Under the pieces are notes generated by a model that worked only from the letters and a program-made list of their open reading frames with translations, had not been told where the DNA came from and searched no databases. DNA of 64,000 nt, taken from positions 8,057,432-8,121,431 of the forward strand of contig CM075760.1 in NCBI GenBank assembly GCA_037974335.1. The letters run 5' to 3'. Shown in pieces: positions 11,511 to 22,924 of this stretch. This stretch comes from Prionace glauca (lineage: Eukaryota > Chordata > Chondrichthyes > Carcharhiniformes > Carcharhinidae). The stretch's first letter is position 1; each line of letters opens with the position of its first letter. The position numbers were made by a program, and so were the translations under genes.

Positions 11511-11904
11511 GAATCTCCTGGCTGGTTTTCTGTGCTATCTACTAATTAACAGGCCATTTTGTCTCGCACTGTCTTCAAACATCAGTTCACACAAGCTGCA
11601 ATAGACCAAATACCCATCGCAATTTCCACCCTGCCAGATGTTGTTACATTTTCTCCTCGTTGGATTTCACTTCTTTTAAAAACTTCCTCTATTTCTAAAC
11701 ATTCCCGATGTTAATGAAAGGTGATGGAGGTGAAGGTTTATCTTTGTTTCCTGATGCACACATGCCATGTAACGTCCTGAGTTTTTCCAACCTCATCACA
11801 TTTCAGTGCAGATGTCAGGTCCGCTTTTACATGGCAGTGAAAATATATTTAGTTGACCTGCTGTTTCATCCAAAACAATGTATATTTGTATTATCTCTTT
11901 CGAT

Positions 11905-12192
11905 TCCTCCGGAAGGAGGCCATTCGGCCCATCGAGTCCGCACCCACAACAATCCCACCCACGGCCTATTCCCCATAAACCCTCACATTTACCCTCCAAA
12001 TCCCTCTGACACTAGGACCAATTTAGCACGGCCAATCAAACTAAAACACGCATCTTTGAAAGCGGAACACCCGGAGGAAACCCACGGAGGCACGGGGAGA
12101 ACGTGCAAACTCTGCACAGACGGTGACCCGAGGACCTGAGTCCCTGGCGCTGTGAGACGTCAGTGCTAATCACTGTGCTACCGCGCTGCCCT
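11905..12192 (-). mobile_element. Near full-length tRNA-derived SINE
   Basis: On the - strand: head GGCAGCGCGGTAGCACAGTG with tRNA-like A and B boxes, then GTTTGCACGTTCTCCCC, CCTCCGGGTGTTCCGC, a GGTCCTAGTGTCAGAGG segment, TGTGGGTGCGGACTCGATGG and GGCCGAATGGCCTCCTTCC. This is the most complete of the SINEs in the window and can serve as reference for the fragments at 4495, 8345, 36183 and 39738. Confidence 0.85.
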
Positions 12193-12252
12193 TTCCATTG
12201 CATTCAATGTTACTGCAGTTCACTCCATTCAAAGTTTTAGCATCAATCTGTG

Positions 12253-12999
12253 ATAAGAACATAAGAACATAAGAAATAGGAGCAGGTGTAGGCCAACTAG
12301 CCCTTCGAGCCTGCCCCACCACTCAATAAGATCATTGCTGATCTGTCGTGGCTCAGTTCCACCTTCCCACCCTCTCCCATAATCCTTAATCCCCACGCTT
12401 ATCAAAAATCCATCCACCCGCGTCTTAAAAATATTTAGCGAGGCAGCCTCCACCACTTTAACGGCAGAGAATTTCAGAGATTCACCACCCTTTGAGTGAA
12501 GAAGTTCCTCCTCAACTCCGTTCTAAACCGCCCCCCCCCCTTTATCTTGAGGCTATGCCTCCTAGTCCTACTATCCTTTCTGAGCGGGAAGAGTCTCTCC
12601 ACCTCTATCCTATTCATCCCATTTATCATCTTATACGTCTCAATGAGATCTCCCCTCATTCTTCTAAACTCTAACGAGTACAAGCCTAATCTATTCAGCC
12701 TCTCCTCATAGCTCAACCCCTTCAACTCCGGCATCAGCCTAGTAAACCTCTTCTGCACTCCGTCCAAGGCTGAAATATCCTTGCGTAAGTACGGCGCCCA
12801 AAACTGCACACAGTACTCCTGCTGCGGCCTCACCAATGCCCTATACAGCCGCAGCAAGACCTCCCTACGTTTATATTCAATCCCCCTCGCGATGAAGGCC
12901 AGGATCCCATTCGCCTTCCTGACCACCTGCTACACCTGCAAGCTGGGTTTTTGCGACTCATGCACAAGGACCCAGAGGTCCCTCTGCACCGTCGCCTGC
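12253..12999 (-). mobile_element. CR1-type LINE, subfamily A, 3' part
   Basis: Reverse-oriented copy of the C-terminal RT module (QATVQRDL, VRPQQEYCVQFWAPYL, FRRMRGDLIETYK) ending in the (TAAGAACA)n tail at 12253. The reading frame is interrupted in the run of Cs near 12530. 5'-truncated at about 13000. Somewhat more diverged than the copy at 9697. Confidence 0.88.
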
Positions 13000-13534
13000 A
13001 TAAACCATCCTGTGGTGATTCTGCTGAATAACATTAAATTATCACCGTTAATGGACCATCCAACGTTGGACGCCATTGATTTGAAACTTTGCTGCTTTTC
13101 TGGGTGAACTCCAGCTCTCCATTCCTCCCGCAATGTCACCGCTCAAACTGAGTCTTTCTCCTTCCCACATTGTTAAACTCAGAGTTACTGGTTTCTGAAT
13201 GAAAACTGCCTCCACTTCACTGGGGGTGGGAGAGTTTACTATTTCATTCAATTAAAGGTTTTCTTGTCATTGAATCAGAGATTTGGGTACATATCTGCGA
13301 GATTTTTGTGTCGGTAGAAACAATAAATTTTCCCTCATTAACAGTCAGACTTTAACCCGTATCAGTATTTTGAGTCATCAGCACTTTCTAGCCTATCGCT
13401 CTCTTATTCTTTTTTTGCTTCTTTACTTGTGACTTTTCCAATTCAGGCGCAAGCAAGGGAATTTTCCCCACACTGATTCTGACAGTTGTTGACCTGAAGG
13501 AACGCAGGATTGTTGTACAGCAATAAATCTACAT

Positions 13535-13605
13535 TCTCTGAGCGGGAATCGAACCCGGGCTGTGGCAGTGAAAACGCCAAATCCTAACTACTAGACCACC
13601 AGGGA
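13535..13605 (-). tRNA. tRNA-Glu(TTC)-like gene
   Basis: On the - strand it begins TCCCTGGTGGTCTAGTAGTT and ends with CCCGGGTTCGATTCCCGC then TCAGAGA. Anticodon loop TTTTCAC gives TTC. The acceptor has one mismatch and the T stem is good. One base shorter than the usual 72; it may be functional or slightly decayed. Confidence 0.75.
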
Positions 13606-13969
13606 AGCTGATACAAGGTCTTTAAAATGTTCATTTATCAATGACTCACCTGCTTTTTATCGTATTTCAGACTTTTTATTCACCAAATACAAGTTTATCC
13701 TTCCAAATACAAATACATTGTATCCTTCACAAAGACCTTGTCTTTGTCAAAACTGAGTATGTCATGTCTCTATCAGATGAGAAAACACCACGCTGGTTAA
13801 TAATATACTGTATACACTCTCTCAGTAATGACTGAACTGGACCCAGTCTGCATTCATTTTAGTACAGGTGCTGTATCGATATCTGGTGCATTCGGTTCTG
13901 TCTCTGTATTACTGCACAACACCTGTCCCTCATTTATATTACAACTGATCATATTAGTTGGATTCACCA

Positions 13970-14125
13970 TGCAAAATTGCCCGTTATTTTCCCGTTGAAT
14001 ATGTGGATTAGCCATGGTAAATATGTGGGCTAATGGGGATAGGGCAGAGGGGAGGATCTGGGTGGGATGCAGACTCGGTGGGCCAAGATAACCTTTCTTC
14101 TGAACTGTAGGAATTCTATGGTTCT
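13970..14125 (+). mobile_element. SINE 3' part, decayed
   Basis: Contains AAAATTGCCC, a degraded middle, GGTGGGATGCAGACTCGGTG and GGGCC...TGAACTGTAGGAATTCTATG, the 3' half of the shark SINE. More decayed than the copy at 39738. Confidence 0.6.
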
Positions 14126-14129
14126 ATGT

Positions 14130-14700
14130 CGAAGAAATATCATAGACATTTGCGTGTTTATTTATTTTAAACATTCTATTTTCAATAACTCCGTTTGGAG
14201 AAATGATTTTTTTTAGCAATTCCCCTTCAGTTTTCCCAGTGATAACCTCAGCCCATCTCTGCCTTCCATGAATGCATGGAAACACCAAACAGTTCATGTG
14301 TTTCAACTGAAGAACATTTTCTATTTAAGTATTTATTGACAAACATTCTGTTGTGTGTTCTTGCATACAAAATGATTACAGCCTCACTATTTTGTTCCCG
14401 GTGTTGACTTATCTGTCTTAAGAGATCTGTTGGTAAACGGATAGGGTGACAATGTGTGACAGCAATACTCACAGCGGTTTCAACTCTCTTCAGTTCAGCA
14501 ACACATTGTTAATCAATGTTCCTTCCTTTTGCCAAGGTGCATGAACCAAAATGTTTGCCTTCATTCGGATTTTTTAACATGCATAAAAAGGACAATAACC
14601 ATATAATTTGCAAGAAAAGATGAAGTCATCTTGTTTGTTCAGAGACTGTGATTAATGTCCCTCAGCACACGGTTTAATTGTTCCAATGGGGACATTAGAA
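14130..14700. other. Region upstream of the receptor gene
   Basis: No recognised gene. It includes the likely promoter DNA of the receptor at 14792. The short ORFs here have no family features. Confidence 0.4.
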
Positions 14701-14704
14701 GATT

Positions 14705-14712
14705 TATAAATA
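14705..14712 (+). promoter_or_regulatory. TATA box of the GPR139-like gene
   Basis: TATAAATA lies 80 bases upstream of the start codon at 14792, leaving room for a short 5' UTR. Confidence 0.55.
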
Positions 14713-14791
14713 GGAATTTTCACTGTGTGTGCAATATTGTTTAACTGGGAGTGGTCTCGAATACAGTCAGCGATAATTGAATTTCAGAGCC

Positions 14792-16352
14792 ATGTTCTGG
14801 ATTATACCACTTGAGCTTCGTATTCTTTGGGTATTTTACGATGTCCAAAGGATTTACTACCCGGTCCTTGCCGTAGTTGGTGTCACTGGTAAGTCATATT
14901 TCTCTGTGTTCATTGTCCTTGTCCATGTTACCCAGTTATTGATATCATTCTGTGTAACCTTCATGGTTTGTTGCTGTGAATGCACTGGAAACATTTCTCC
15001 TTGCCACACAGCTATCCTCACACTACCTGACATTCACTTTCAATCTTTCCACTTTACGGTTGTCGTTATGTAACATGATTTCCAGTATTATGATTCACAG
15101 CCAATTCCAAATCAGCTGAGTTAACATCTTCAACTGCACAGCCTTCAGCACAATCACAGCAGAGTCATCCAGACCAGAAACATTTGCTCCAAACCTACTG
15201 GCACCATTGTGTCCCCCACATACAGATCTGAAGAAGGCAGCAAATTGGAGACTTTATTAACTGGTGAATGTGGCTTCTTGCTACATCATTGCGGGGCTTT
15301 TCTGCTGTGAACTTTGTCTCGAGCACAATAGGTGAATTCAGTCAATTCCGGGGTGGATTTAATATAAATGTTTCAGCTGTTCCCAAGGATCCTGAGAGAT
15401 TGCTTCTCTTGTGCTCAGTCTAAAACACGAATAAATTGTGTTTCTCTTCCTTACAGTGAATGTATTGACGATTCTTATCCTGTCACGAGGGAAGTGTGGT
15501 CTTTCCAGAAGTGTGATACATTACCTCATTTGCATGTCAGCAGCGGATCTACTGGTCATTATCACCGATCTCATTTTGAGGCAAATTCCCATGAAGTTAA
15601 CATTTTTATTCATTTACCACATTAAAATATGTAATATCCATGCTGTGCTGCTTTATGCAGTCACTGATTGCTCTGTCTGGTTCACTGTCTCTTTCACCTT
15701 TGATCGATTTGTGGCTATTACTTGTCAGAAGCTGAAAATAAAATACTGCACTGAGAAAACTGCAACAATAGTTCTCGGAACTGTGAGTGTGCTATTCAGT
15801 GTAAAGAACATTTTCTGGTATTTCATGTATGGTGATAGATATGCGATTCAGAATATTCCCCATTTTTGTGATGTTGGCAATGATGCCTTCTATTCTGAAG
15901 CATGGGGAGTGGTTGAAAATCTGCATTATATTTTAACACCGTTCATTCCTTTTTTGTTGATTCTGTTGCTGAATGCTTTCACCATTAAACACATTCTAGG
16001 GTCGACCAAATTCCGCAGGAGACTTCAGAGTCACAAGCGTATGGATAGTTCAAAGGACCCAGAGACAGTGAAGAGAAGAAAATCCATTATCTTACTATTT
16101 GCTCTATCATTAAATTTTATCCTACTATGGTCAGTGTTACTTATCCACTCCTTTTGTCAACGATTATATAATTTAAACTTCATTCATTTTTATATTCCTG
16201 CATTTGTGCGGGAATTGGGATTTATGCTCCAACTCCTGAGTTGCTGCACCAATACATACATTTACGCAGTGACCCAGACACAATTCAGAGAGGATCTAAA
16301 GAATGTGATCAGATCTCCATTTACTGCAATTGTGAAATTACTTACAGAATAA
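14792..16352 (+). CDS. GPR139-like class A G-protein-coupled receptor, two exons
   Basis: Exon 1 is 14792-14888 (MFWIIPLELRILWVFYDVQ, then YYPVLAVVGVT) with donor G/GTAAGT. Exon 2 is 15457-16352 after acceptor TTCCTTACAG; phase 1 on both sides gives a 330-residue protein, about the usual length. Seven hydrophobic segments are visible. TM1 has VNVLTILILSRGKCGLSRS with Asn1.50, TM2 has SAADLLVII with Asp2.50, TM3 ends FTFDRFVAIT (DRF in place of DRY), TM5 is PFIPFLLILLLNAFTI, TM6 is SIILLFALSLNFILLW, and TM7 has CCTNTYIYAVTQTQFRED in place of NPxxY. ILSRGKCGLSR and the TM7 wording are what I recall for the many GPR139-like receptors of sharks. The ligand is unknown; GPR139 itself responds to aromatic amino acids. 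No break is seen, so it looks functional. Confidence 0.88.
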
Positions 16353-16480
16353 ACATATTTTTCGTTAGAACAGGGTGATTATCTCGTGTTCTGCAAAAAA
16401 CAATATCTCAATGAATCATACACAGTGTAGACATATTTTGTGTCACCATTTCTGCTTAAAACGTGTATTGAAATTGTAAA

Positions 16481-16486
16481 AATAAA
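16481..16486 (+). promoter_or_regulatory. PolyA signal after the GPR139-like gene
   Basis: AATAAA about 130 bases after the stop codon at 16350-16352. Confidence 0.55.
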
Positions 16487-16859
16487 TTTAAAAAATGAAT
16501 TGAGCCCAGAAAAAATCCGGATTCAAATCAGCTAATACTAATGAACCAGCCTGGACATCATGTTGACCTCCAGTTTTGTACCATTCTGTTAGCTTGAGCG
16601 AATGTTTGCATTTCACTTCAGCTGCAACACAACTCCCTCAATGAAATGAATTTCAAAACTCAACCCCCGTGAACTCTCTTCACAATTCCACCCCACTTCA
16701 CCACATCTCCACCCTCCCATTCAGCTCGACACTCAGCCCAAACAGTCCCGCGCCCTTTGCACATTATTCGTGATTGGATTTAGCAATGGTGAATTGAACA
16801 GATTGGACGAGAGATTCACGGATGAATGGATTATTTGGCAAAGGTGGTTGAAAATCTTC

Positions 16860-16980
16860 CCCAATAGTTGTAGACAAAGGTCATGGGTAGAGGAGGGCAT
16901 TCATAATGTTGAAATGCAGCGTGAGCTCGTTGGTTCAAAGGGCTTGTTTCCTATGCGGTGTTGTTCTTTGTTCTTTGGTC
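16860..16980 (+). mobile_element. SINE/LINE tail fragment
   Basis: GCGTGAGCTCGTTGGTTCAA, GGGCTTGTTTCCTATGCGGTG and a (TTGTTCTT)n tail match the 3' end of the SINE at 8345-8625. Confidence 0.6.
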
Positions 16981-17584
16981 AAAATGTTAGCAATAAACTT
17001 CCAAGGATATACGGTCGGTGCTAGACAGCAGCTTGAGACAGAATGTTGGAGTGGCAGTGTTTGCATTTAGTAAAACTCAGTGGCAGTATTTGACAACGCA
17101 CTTGGTACAATTCATTTAAAAAACCTCAGGTGAATGCGCATAAATTCCACTACCCTGGTGGATTTTGCAGCGTGTGAGAGACCAAAGTTAGTTCGTGCCC
17201 CAAATGCACTGGAGTGTTAAAGTGAAATAAGCAAATACATATATTAAAGATGCACAGAACAGAATGTAAACAACGTTGGTCTTCGTTTGTGAAGGGTCTG
17301 AAAAGAAATAATTGTTAAAAAATTCAGACAAAAATAGATTTATCTTCAGTTATGAATAAATTTTTTGAATGAATTCTGAACAAGTATTTAACATGATAAA
17401 ATAGAACGTAATGGAATGATTCGTCGAAAATAGACATCTTTATTAGCAGGAATAACAAAGTAAGTATTCTATTCATAACCATTCCACGCCGTAAGTTACT
17501 GGAAAATATGTAGACGCCTTTTTATTCACTTTTTGCTACCCTTAAAAAAAACTCTGAAAACCTTTTTCACTGTAAACGTGATTA

Positions 17585-17835
17585 TAGTGATCCAGTTTCA
17601 CCATCTGCTGGCGACTCACAGCGCTGGTCTCATGTGTCAGCGTTCAGTCGCTGGATGCCTGCACTTGGGAACCATTTGCTCAAGTGTGGATATTGGACAA
17701 AATTGTCTGGGATTGAAGTTTCCAACAGGAGCTGGGCTGGTCAGTTTGCCATTTTATCAGCAGTCACTGCACAGGAATTCTATTTCTCTTTCCCGTGGGA
17801 GATAGTGACTAGAGATTGGAGATGTATATTTAACA
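17585..17835. repeat. Duplicated element with CTCF-like core, copy 1
   Basis: Shares order and wording with 52262-52510: CACCATCTGCTGGCG, then CAGTCGCTGGA, GGGAACCATTTGCT/AAGTGTG, TATTGGA, GTTT..CAGGAG, GTCA and CCCGTGGGAGAT. The first motif (17599-17613), read on the - strand, is CGCCAGCAGATGGTG and fits the CTCF core. The identity of the element is unknown to me. The two copies lie on opposite sides of the main V cluster. Confidence 0.6.
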
Positions 17836-18232
17836 CGTGTATTTGTACATGCGGTGGCGTTATGAAACGCAAATTCAATTTTGAGTGGGAGTGGCTGAAA
17901 TTTCCTGAACTCTGCCATTCACGTGTCACAAATTATCACTTTTAATCTCACATAATGGACCTAACTCAACGTTGTTTATATTTCCATGAGAATTATTTCA
18001 AAGGATGCGCTGGCCCTCGTAACTCGGCGATTTGCTTGAAACTTATAACATTCTGAAGGTCCATAGAAGTTGGGGCGTTAAGAGAGATACAAGCCCTCTC
18101 TTCTGTTGGTCCTCCTCTCACTTTTTCGAACAGTGAACTTTCTTAAAATCTGGATTATTACTGCCTCATTTCAGTTATGATACAAGCCCACTGCTTTTCC
18201 CTACAGTTCATATTAGCTAAACATTGCGTGGA

Positions 18233-18304
18233 GGCTCTAGAAAGAATTGAACTCACGACCACTGGTTTATAAGACCAGTGCTCTGAGCACTGAGCTACGG
18301 AGCC
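18233..18304 (-). tRNA. tRNA-Thr-like body with anticodon TAT
   Basis: On the - strand GGCTCCGTAGCTCAGTG...AGAGCACTGGTC reads as a vertebrate tRNA-Thr. The anticodon stem CTGGT/ACCAG is perfect, but the loop CTTATAA gives TAT where TGT is expected for Thr. The acceptor has one A-C mismatch and the T arm is weak (GAGTTCAATTC). Probably a decayed tRNA-Thr gene; if expressed it would read Ile codons. Confidence 0.6.
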
Positions 18305-18644
18305 AAATGATGCCAGGTCATTGTAACATTATCAGTGGATTGAGGAGCAGGATGGGGTTTGAGGTGGGGGATGTTTGATGAATGGAGAAATGTCTGAGGT
18401 GGAGAACAAGAAATTGAAAGACGCAACTTGAAAGGGACATGATTTGACATGTGTGCTGTGTGTGTATCTGACATGTATGTTGTGTATCTGACATGTATGT
18501 TCTTCAGAGTTTATCGTTAGTGTGACAACTCTGACTTCTCCAGCTCCGAGGCCAGTTCATCCAGCCGGAAGATTTAGATGTTGTTCCCTTCACAGACGCT
18601 GTGGGACGATTGATTTCTGCGTTTCTCCTGAGAGGAGAGATTCA

Positions 18645-18770
18645 GTGGGATGAGTCTGTTCGCTCTGGAGTTTAGAATAATCAGAGATGATCTTATTGAA
18701 AAATTTGAAATAGGGAAACAGTGTGACATGAAAATCTTGAGAGGGTGTTCCCCCCGCCCCCTCCCCTGGC
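18645..18770 (+). mobile_element. Decayed CR1 LINE fragment
   Basis: TCGCTCTGGAGTTTAGAATAATC followed by GATCTTATTGAAA matches the LYSLEFRRMRGDLIET-coding part of CR1, heavily diverged. Confidence 0.5.
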
Positions 18771-18814
18771 TAAATTATTAAGAACAAAGGAAAAATACGG
18801 TGAATGATGTACAG

Positions 18815-18860
18815 GATGGGGGGGGGGGGGGGGCGGGGGCGGGGGGTGGGGGAGTGCGAG
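18815..18860 (+). repeat. Poly-G tract
   Basis: More than 35 bases of nearly pure G with a few C and T, a hotspot for assembly error and G-quadruplex formation. Confidence 0.8.
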
Positions 18861-19109
18861 GATATTATAAGACAGGCTGCTCAGTATCAGGGGAATTAGT
18901 CATTTGAAGGTTAATGTTTAAAATGGGCAGATTCCACATCCAACTGGACCAGGAGCTGTTTATAGGGGGGAGTGGTGGAGGATTGATTGGGGAGGGGGGG
19001 ATCAGTAATTAGAAAGGGGGGGTTCAGTCAGTCTAGGGGCTGTTCACAGGGAGGGAGCGGAAATTTACCAGGGCGAGGGCAGGAGAGGGAACTTAGAGGG
19101 ATTGGGTGC

Positions 19110-20155
19110 TGAGACAGATGTTTAAAATCTGTGTTTAGTGTAGGGTACAGTTTAAAACCTCTCTTTAGTGGAGGGTGCAGTTTAAAATCTGTGTTTAGTG
19201 TAGGGTACAGTTTAAAAACGTTATTTAGTGTAGGGTAAGTTTAAAATCTCTGTTTAGTGTAGGGTACAGTTTAAAATCTGTGTTTAGTGTAGGGTACAGT
19301 TTAAAATCTGTGTTTAGTGTAGGGTACAGTTTAAAATCTGTTTAGTGTAGGGTACAGTTTAAAATCTGTGTTTAGTGTAGGGTACAGTTTAAAACCTCTG
19401 TTTAGTGTAGGGTACAATTTAAAACCTCTTTAGTGTAGGGTACAGTTTAAAATCTGTGTTCAGTGTAGGGTACAGTTTAAAATCTGTGTTTAGTGTAGGG
19501 TACAATTTAAAACCTCTTTAGTGTAGGGTACAGTTTAAAACCTCTGTTTAGTGTAGGGTACAGTTTAAAACCTCTGTTTAGAGTAGGGTACAGTTTAAAA
19601 TCTCTTTAGTGTAGGGTACAGTATAAAATCTGTGTTCAGTGTAGGGTACAGTTTAAAACCTCTGTTTAGTGTAGGGTTAAGTTTAAAATCTGTGTTTAGT
19701 GTAGGGTACAGTTTAAAACCTTTGTTTAGTGTAGGGTACAGTTTAAAATCTGTGTTTAGTGTAGGGTAGAGTTTAAAACCTCTGTTTGGTGTAGGGTAGA
19801 GTTTAAAATCTGTGTTTAGTGTAGGGTACAGTTTAAAACCTCTGTTTAGTGTAGGGTACAGTTTAAAATCTGTGTTTAATGTAGGGTACTGTTTAAAATC
19901 TGTGTTTAGTGTACGTTAGAGTTTAAAACCTCTGTTTAGTGTAGGGTACAGTTTAAAACCTCTGTTTGGTGTAGGGTACAGTTTAAAACCTCTGTTTAGT
20001 GTAGGGTAGAGTTTAAAATCTGTGTTTAGTGTAGGGTACAGTTTAAAATCTGTGTTTAGTGTAGGGTACAGTTTAAAATCTGTGTTTAGTGTAGGGTACA
20101 TTTTAAAACCTCTGTTTAGTGTAGGGTACAGTTTAAAATCTGTGTTTAGTGTCGG
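19110..20155. repeat. 30-base minisatellite, about 34 copies
   Basis: Tandem array of a unit of the form TTTAGTGTAGGGTACAGTTT plus AAAACCTCTG or AAAATCTGTG. The unit is mostly 30 bases (some 27-28), so it is in frame and yields a false 10-residue repeat ORF (YPTLNTDFKL) on the - strand. Two unit variants, CCTCTG and TCTGTG, are interspersed, which suggests repeated unequal exchange. Confidence 0.95.
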
Positions 20156-21144
20156 AGAGGGTTTGAACAGTGGTGGGGGTTAGGGTGTTACGGTGCTGAG
20201 GGGGACTTGGAGGGGGATTGAAGAGGGGTTGGGCAGTGGGGGGGGGAGGGTGTGGGGCTGAGGGGCATTTGGAGGCAGATTTAGAGGGTTTGGGCAGTGG
20301 GGAGGAGGGGGGGAGTACGGGGCTACGAGGGAAGGATTTGGTGGGCAGGAGGTTTAGAGGGATTGTGGGGAGGGATGACATTCAGCTGGAGGTGGGGGGG
20401 GGGATTGAGGGATTAAAGGGGAGAGCGGAGAGGGATGTAGGGGGAGACTCCGGGATTCTGGTGGGGAATTAAAGGAATTCAGAGATTCAGCAGCAGGGAC
20501 TGAGGGATGGAATTGGGGAAACTTGAGAGGGATTTGGGAAGGGGGGCTTCGAGGGGGATTTCTGAGGGTTTGAGGGATACAGGGAGGGGCAGTGACTCAC
20601 AAGTGGGGCAATTAAAAGATGTAGTTTGGGACTCAGACAGATTGGAGGGGATGGGATTGGAGAGGGAGCAGGATTGGAGGGTCAGAGGGATGCGCAAGTG
20701 TGGGGGGGGGTCAATTCAGGGGGATTCTAGAGGAATCACGGGGGGGGGGGAATAAACTGTGGAGAGTCTGAGGGGGAGTTAGCAGAAGGGGATGAGTCAG
20801 AGTTGGGGGGGGGGGGTGCAGACGGAGGGGGGCTTAGGAATTGAGGCAGGAGCTTGGGAAATCCAGGGGGATTAGAGTCAGATTGGCGGTGGATGTCGGG
20901 AGAGAGATTGAGGGGAAGGGCGAGGGGGTGCTGCTGAGAGTCAGATTAAAGGAGATCAGGCAGAGGGACAGGGAATCAGACGGGAGAAACAGGAATGTGG
21001 GGGGGGGGGGGAAATTGATGGAATTAGGAGAGATCGAGGGATCAGAGGGATACCGGGGAGTTGGAGCTCAGAGGGATGTGGCGGTGGGTGTGTTTGAGCA
21101 GGGTGGGGAGAAGATTGGGCAGAGAGGATCGGGAGGGGGCCAGA
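20156..21144 (+). repeat. G-rich, strand-asymmetric region
   Basis: GA/GGG-rich on the + strand with recurring GGGGGGATTGAGG, GAGAGGGAT and TCAGAGGGAT words and several runs of ten or more Gs. It looks like a decayed tandem array related to the arrays on either side. ORFs here are composition artefacts. Confidence 0.7.
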
Positions 21145-21875
21145 GAGGTGGGGCATTAAAAAGGGGGGCCACTCAAATGGGGGGGCCAGTAAAGGGGGCC
21201 ATTAAAAAAGGGGGGGCCGTAAAAAGGGGGGCCAGCCAAAAGGGCCATTAAAAAGGGGGGGCCAGCAATAAAAGGGGAGGCCTGTAAAAAAGGGGGATCA
21301 GCAAAAATGGGGGGCCATTAAAAAGGGGAGCATTAAAAGAGGGGGCCACCAAAAAAGGGGGGGCCAGCCAAAAGGGGGGCCACCAAAAAAAGGGGGGCCT
21401 GTAAAAAAAGGGGGGCCAGCCAAAAGGGCCATTAAAAAGGGGGGGGGGCTGTAAAAAAAGGGGGGCCAGCCAAAAGGGGGGGCCACCAAAAAAAGGGGGG
21501 CCTGTAAAAAAAGGGGGGGCCAGCCAAAAGGGCCATTAAAAAGGGGGGGCCTGTAAAAAAAGGGGTCAGCAAAAATGGGGGGGCAGCAAAAAAGGGGGAC
21601 ATTAAAAAGGGGAGCATTAAAAGAGGGGGCCATTAAAAAGGGGGGGCCACCAAAAAAGGGGGGGGCAGCAAAAAAGGGGGGCCATTAAAAATGGGGGCAC
21701 CAAAAAAAGGGGGGGCCTGTAAAAAAGGGGGGGGCAGCCAAAAGGGGGGCCACCAAAAAAGGGGGGGCCTGTAAAAAAAGGGGGGGCAGCAAAAAAGGGG
21801 GGCCATTAAAAAGGGGGGCACCAAAAAAGGGGGGCCAGCCAAAAGGGGGCCACCAAAAATAGGGGGGCCTGCATT
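21145..21875. repeat. G-run minisatellite (AAAAAGGGGGGGCC units)
   Basis: Dozens of short units of 13-20 bases: CAGCCAAAAGGGGGGCC, CATTAAAAAGGGGGGCC, CACCAAAAAAGGGGGGCC, CTGTAAAAAAGGGGGGGCC. Each has a run of 4-9 Gs. The ORFs on the - strand (PPFFWWPPFGWPP type) are artefacts of this array. Confidence 0.95.
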
Positions 21876-21993
21876 TAATTGCATTGTCATTGTAAAACGA
21901 TGAACAAGAATAATGTAATATAATCATGCAGCAACGACTCTGACGTTTGAGAATTCGATAATTTTCCAGGAAATCACCATTTACCTCAGATCG

Positions 21994-22007
21994 CCGCAAG
22001 ATGGCGC
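21994..22007 (+). promoter_or_regulatory. CTCF-like/YY1-like core
   Basis: CCGCAAGATGGCGC fits the CTCF core and also contains AAGATGGCG, a YY1-type word. The surrounding 45 bases (TTACCTCAGATCG before, TGCCTCACCATGTTTG after) resemble those around the core at 41478. Confidence 0.45.
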
Positions 22008-22009
22008 TG

Positions 22010-22670
22010 CCTCACCATGTTTGTGTATTTACTGCAGTAGTTGCGGGAAGAATAACAATGTGATGGTGCTACTGGTTTGGTTACTCACGGTGTCAAGATA
22101 TTCTTGGAAATCACACTATCGCTATCACGTACTCCACTATATTATGCTTTTTTTCTTTCCCTTTCTGTAATTCCTGGTTGTATTTAAGCTATTGCTTTTC
22201 TCAGTGTACTCCTTTGTTTGTCTCACTGCCTATCTGCTTCTCTTGTTCTCCATTCGTTTGTCTCTCTTTGTGTCTCCGTCTGTATTGTCTCCACATAAAT
22301 GCAATTTTTCTTTCACGATTCCTTCATCGTATCTTCATCTATTTTCCTTCCCGCCTCCGTCTTTCCCCCATTTATCTCACTGTCAGTCCCACTATTTAGC
22401 TCGCTGTCTCTCCCTCATTTCTACCATTCCCTTGCCTCATGTTTATCACTCTACATCTCTCTGTTTCTCCGAACTTATGCCTTTTCTTGCTTCACATTTT
22501 CTTCTCATCGTGCCATGAAGATTCAATACTTCTGGTTTTGATGAATGAATTTTGGGGCCCAGGTCAGAGCAAATAAATACCCCCGGGAACTGCCAGACTT
22601 AGCGAAGATTGGGCAAAAAATTTAAATTCTACAAACGTCCCTCAAACTGAGCGAGAAGCATTTGATGTTT
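22010..22670. other. Pyrimidine-rich region without recognised genes
   Basis: The + strand is rich in TCTCT/TTCC words (22150-22520). The overlapping ORFs in all + frames are composition artefacts. Confidence 0.5.
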
Positions 22671-22675
22671 CTGCC

Positions 22676-22742
22676 TGATTTTAGAGCCAGGGACTTTTTG
22701 TGTGTTAGCGTATATGATAACCACTGAACTGAAGCAGCTGAT
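22676..22742 (-). pseudogene. tRNA-Val(AAC)-like pseudogene
   Basis: On the - strand: TTCAGTTCAGTGGTTATCAT and CGCTAACACAC (anticodon AAC) resemble tRNA-Val, but the T arm and acceptor carry several mismatches. Confidence 0.45.
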
Positions 22743-22924
22743 CGCAGAGCCCATACAATCAGGCTGTCTGCAATGTTCAACTCTACTGTATTGCTGCAGG
22801 TTCTAATGGTGAGACTGACAGCCCATTCTATAGAATACAAGAGGACAGCCGTTATTTCCAACCGGATGTTTCAATTAATCTTGAACTTCAAAATTTAAAA
22901 TCTTTCATCCTGCAGATGTCTAAG

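Noticed and set aside
19916-20101. ORF with a perfect 10-residue repeat (YPTLNTDFKL)
   Set aside because: It is the 30-base minisatellite read in frame; no start context, no gene features.
19110-20155. CRISPR-like array
   Set aside because: Units are contiguous with no unique spacers, and the genome is vertebrate.
21298-21999. Overlapping ORFs rich in Pro, Phe, Trp and Gly on the - strand
   Set aside because: They are translations of the G-run minisatellite.
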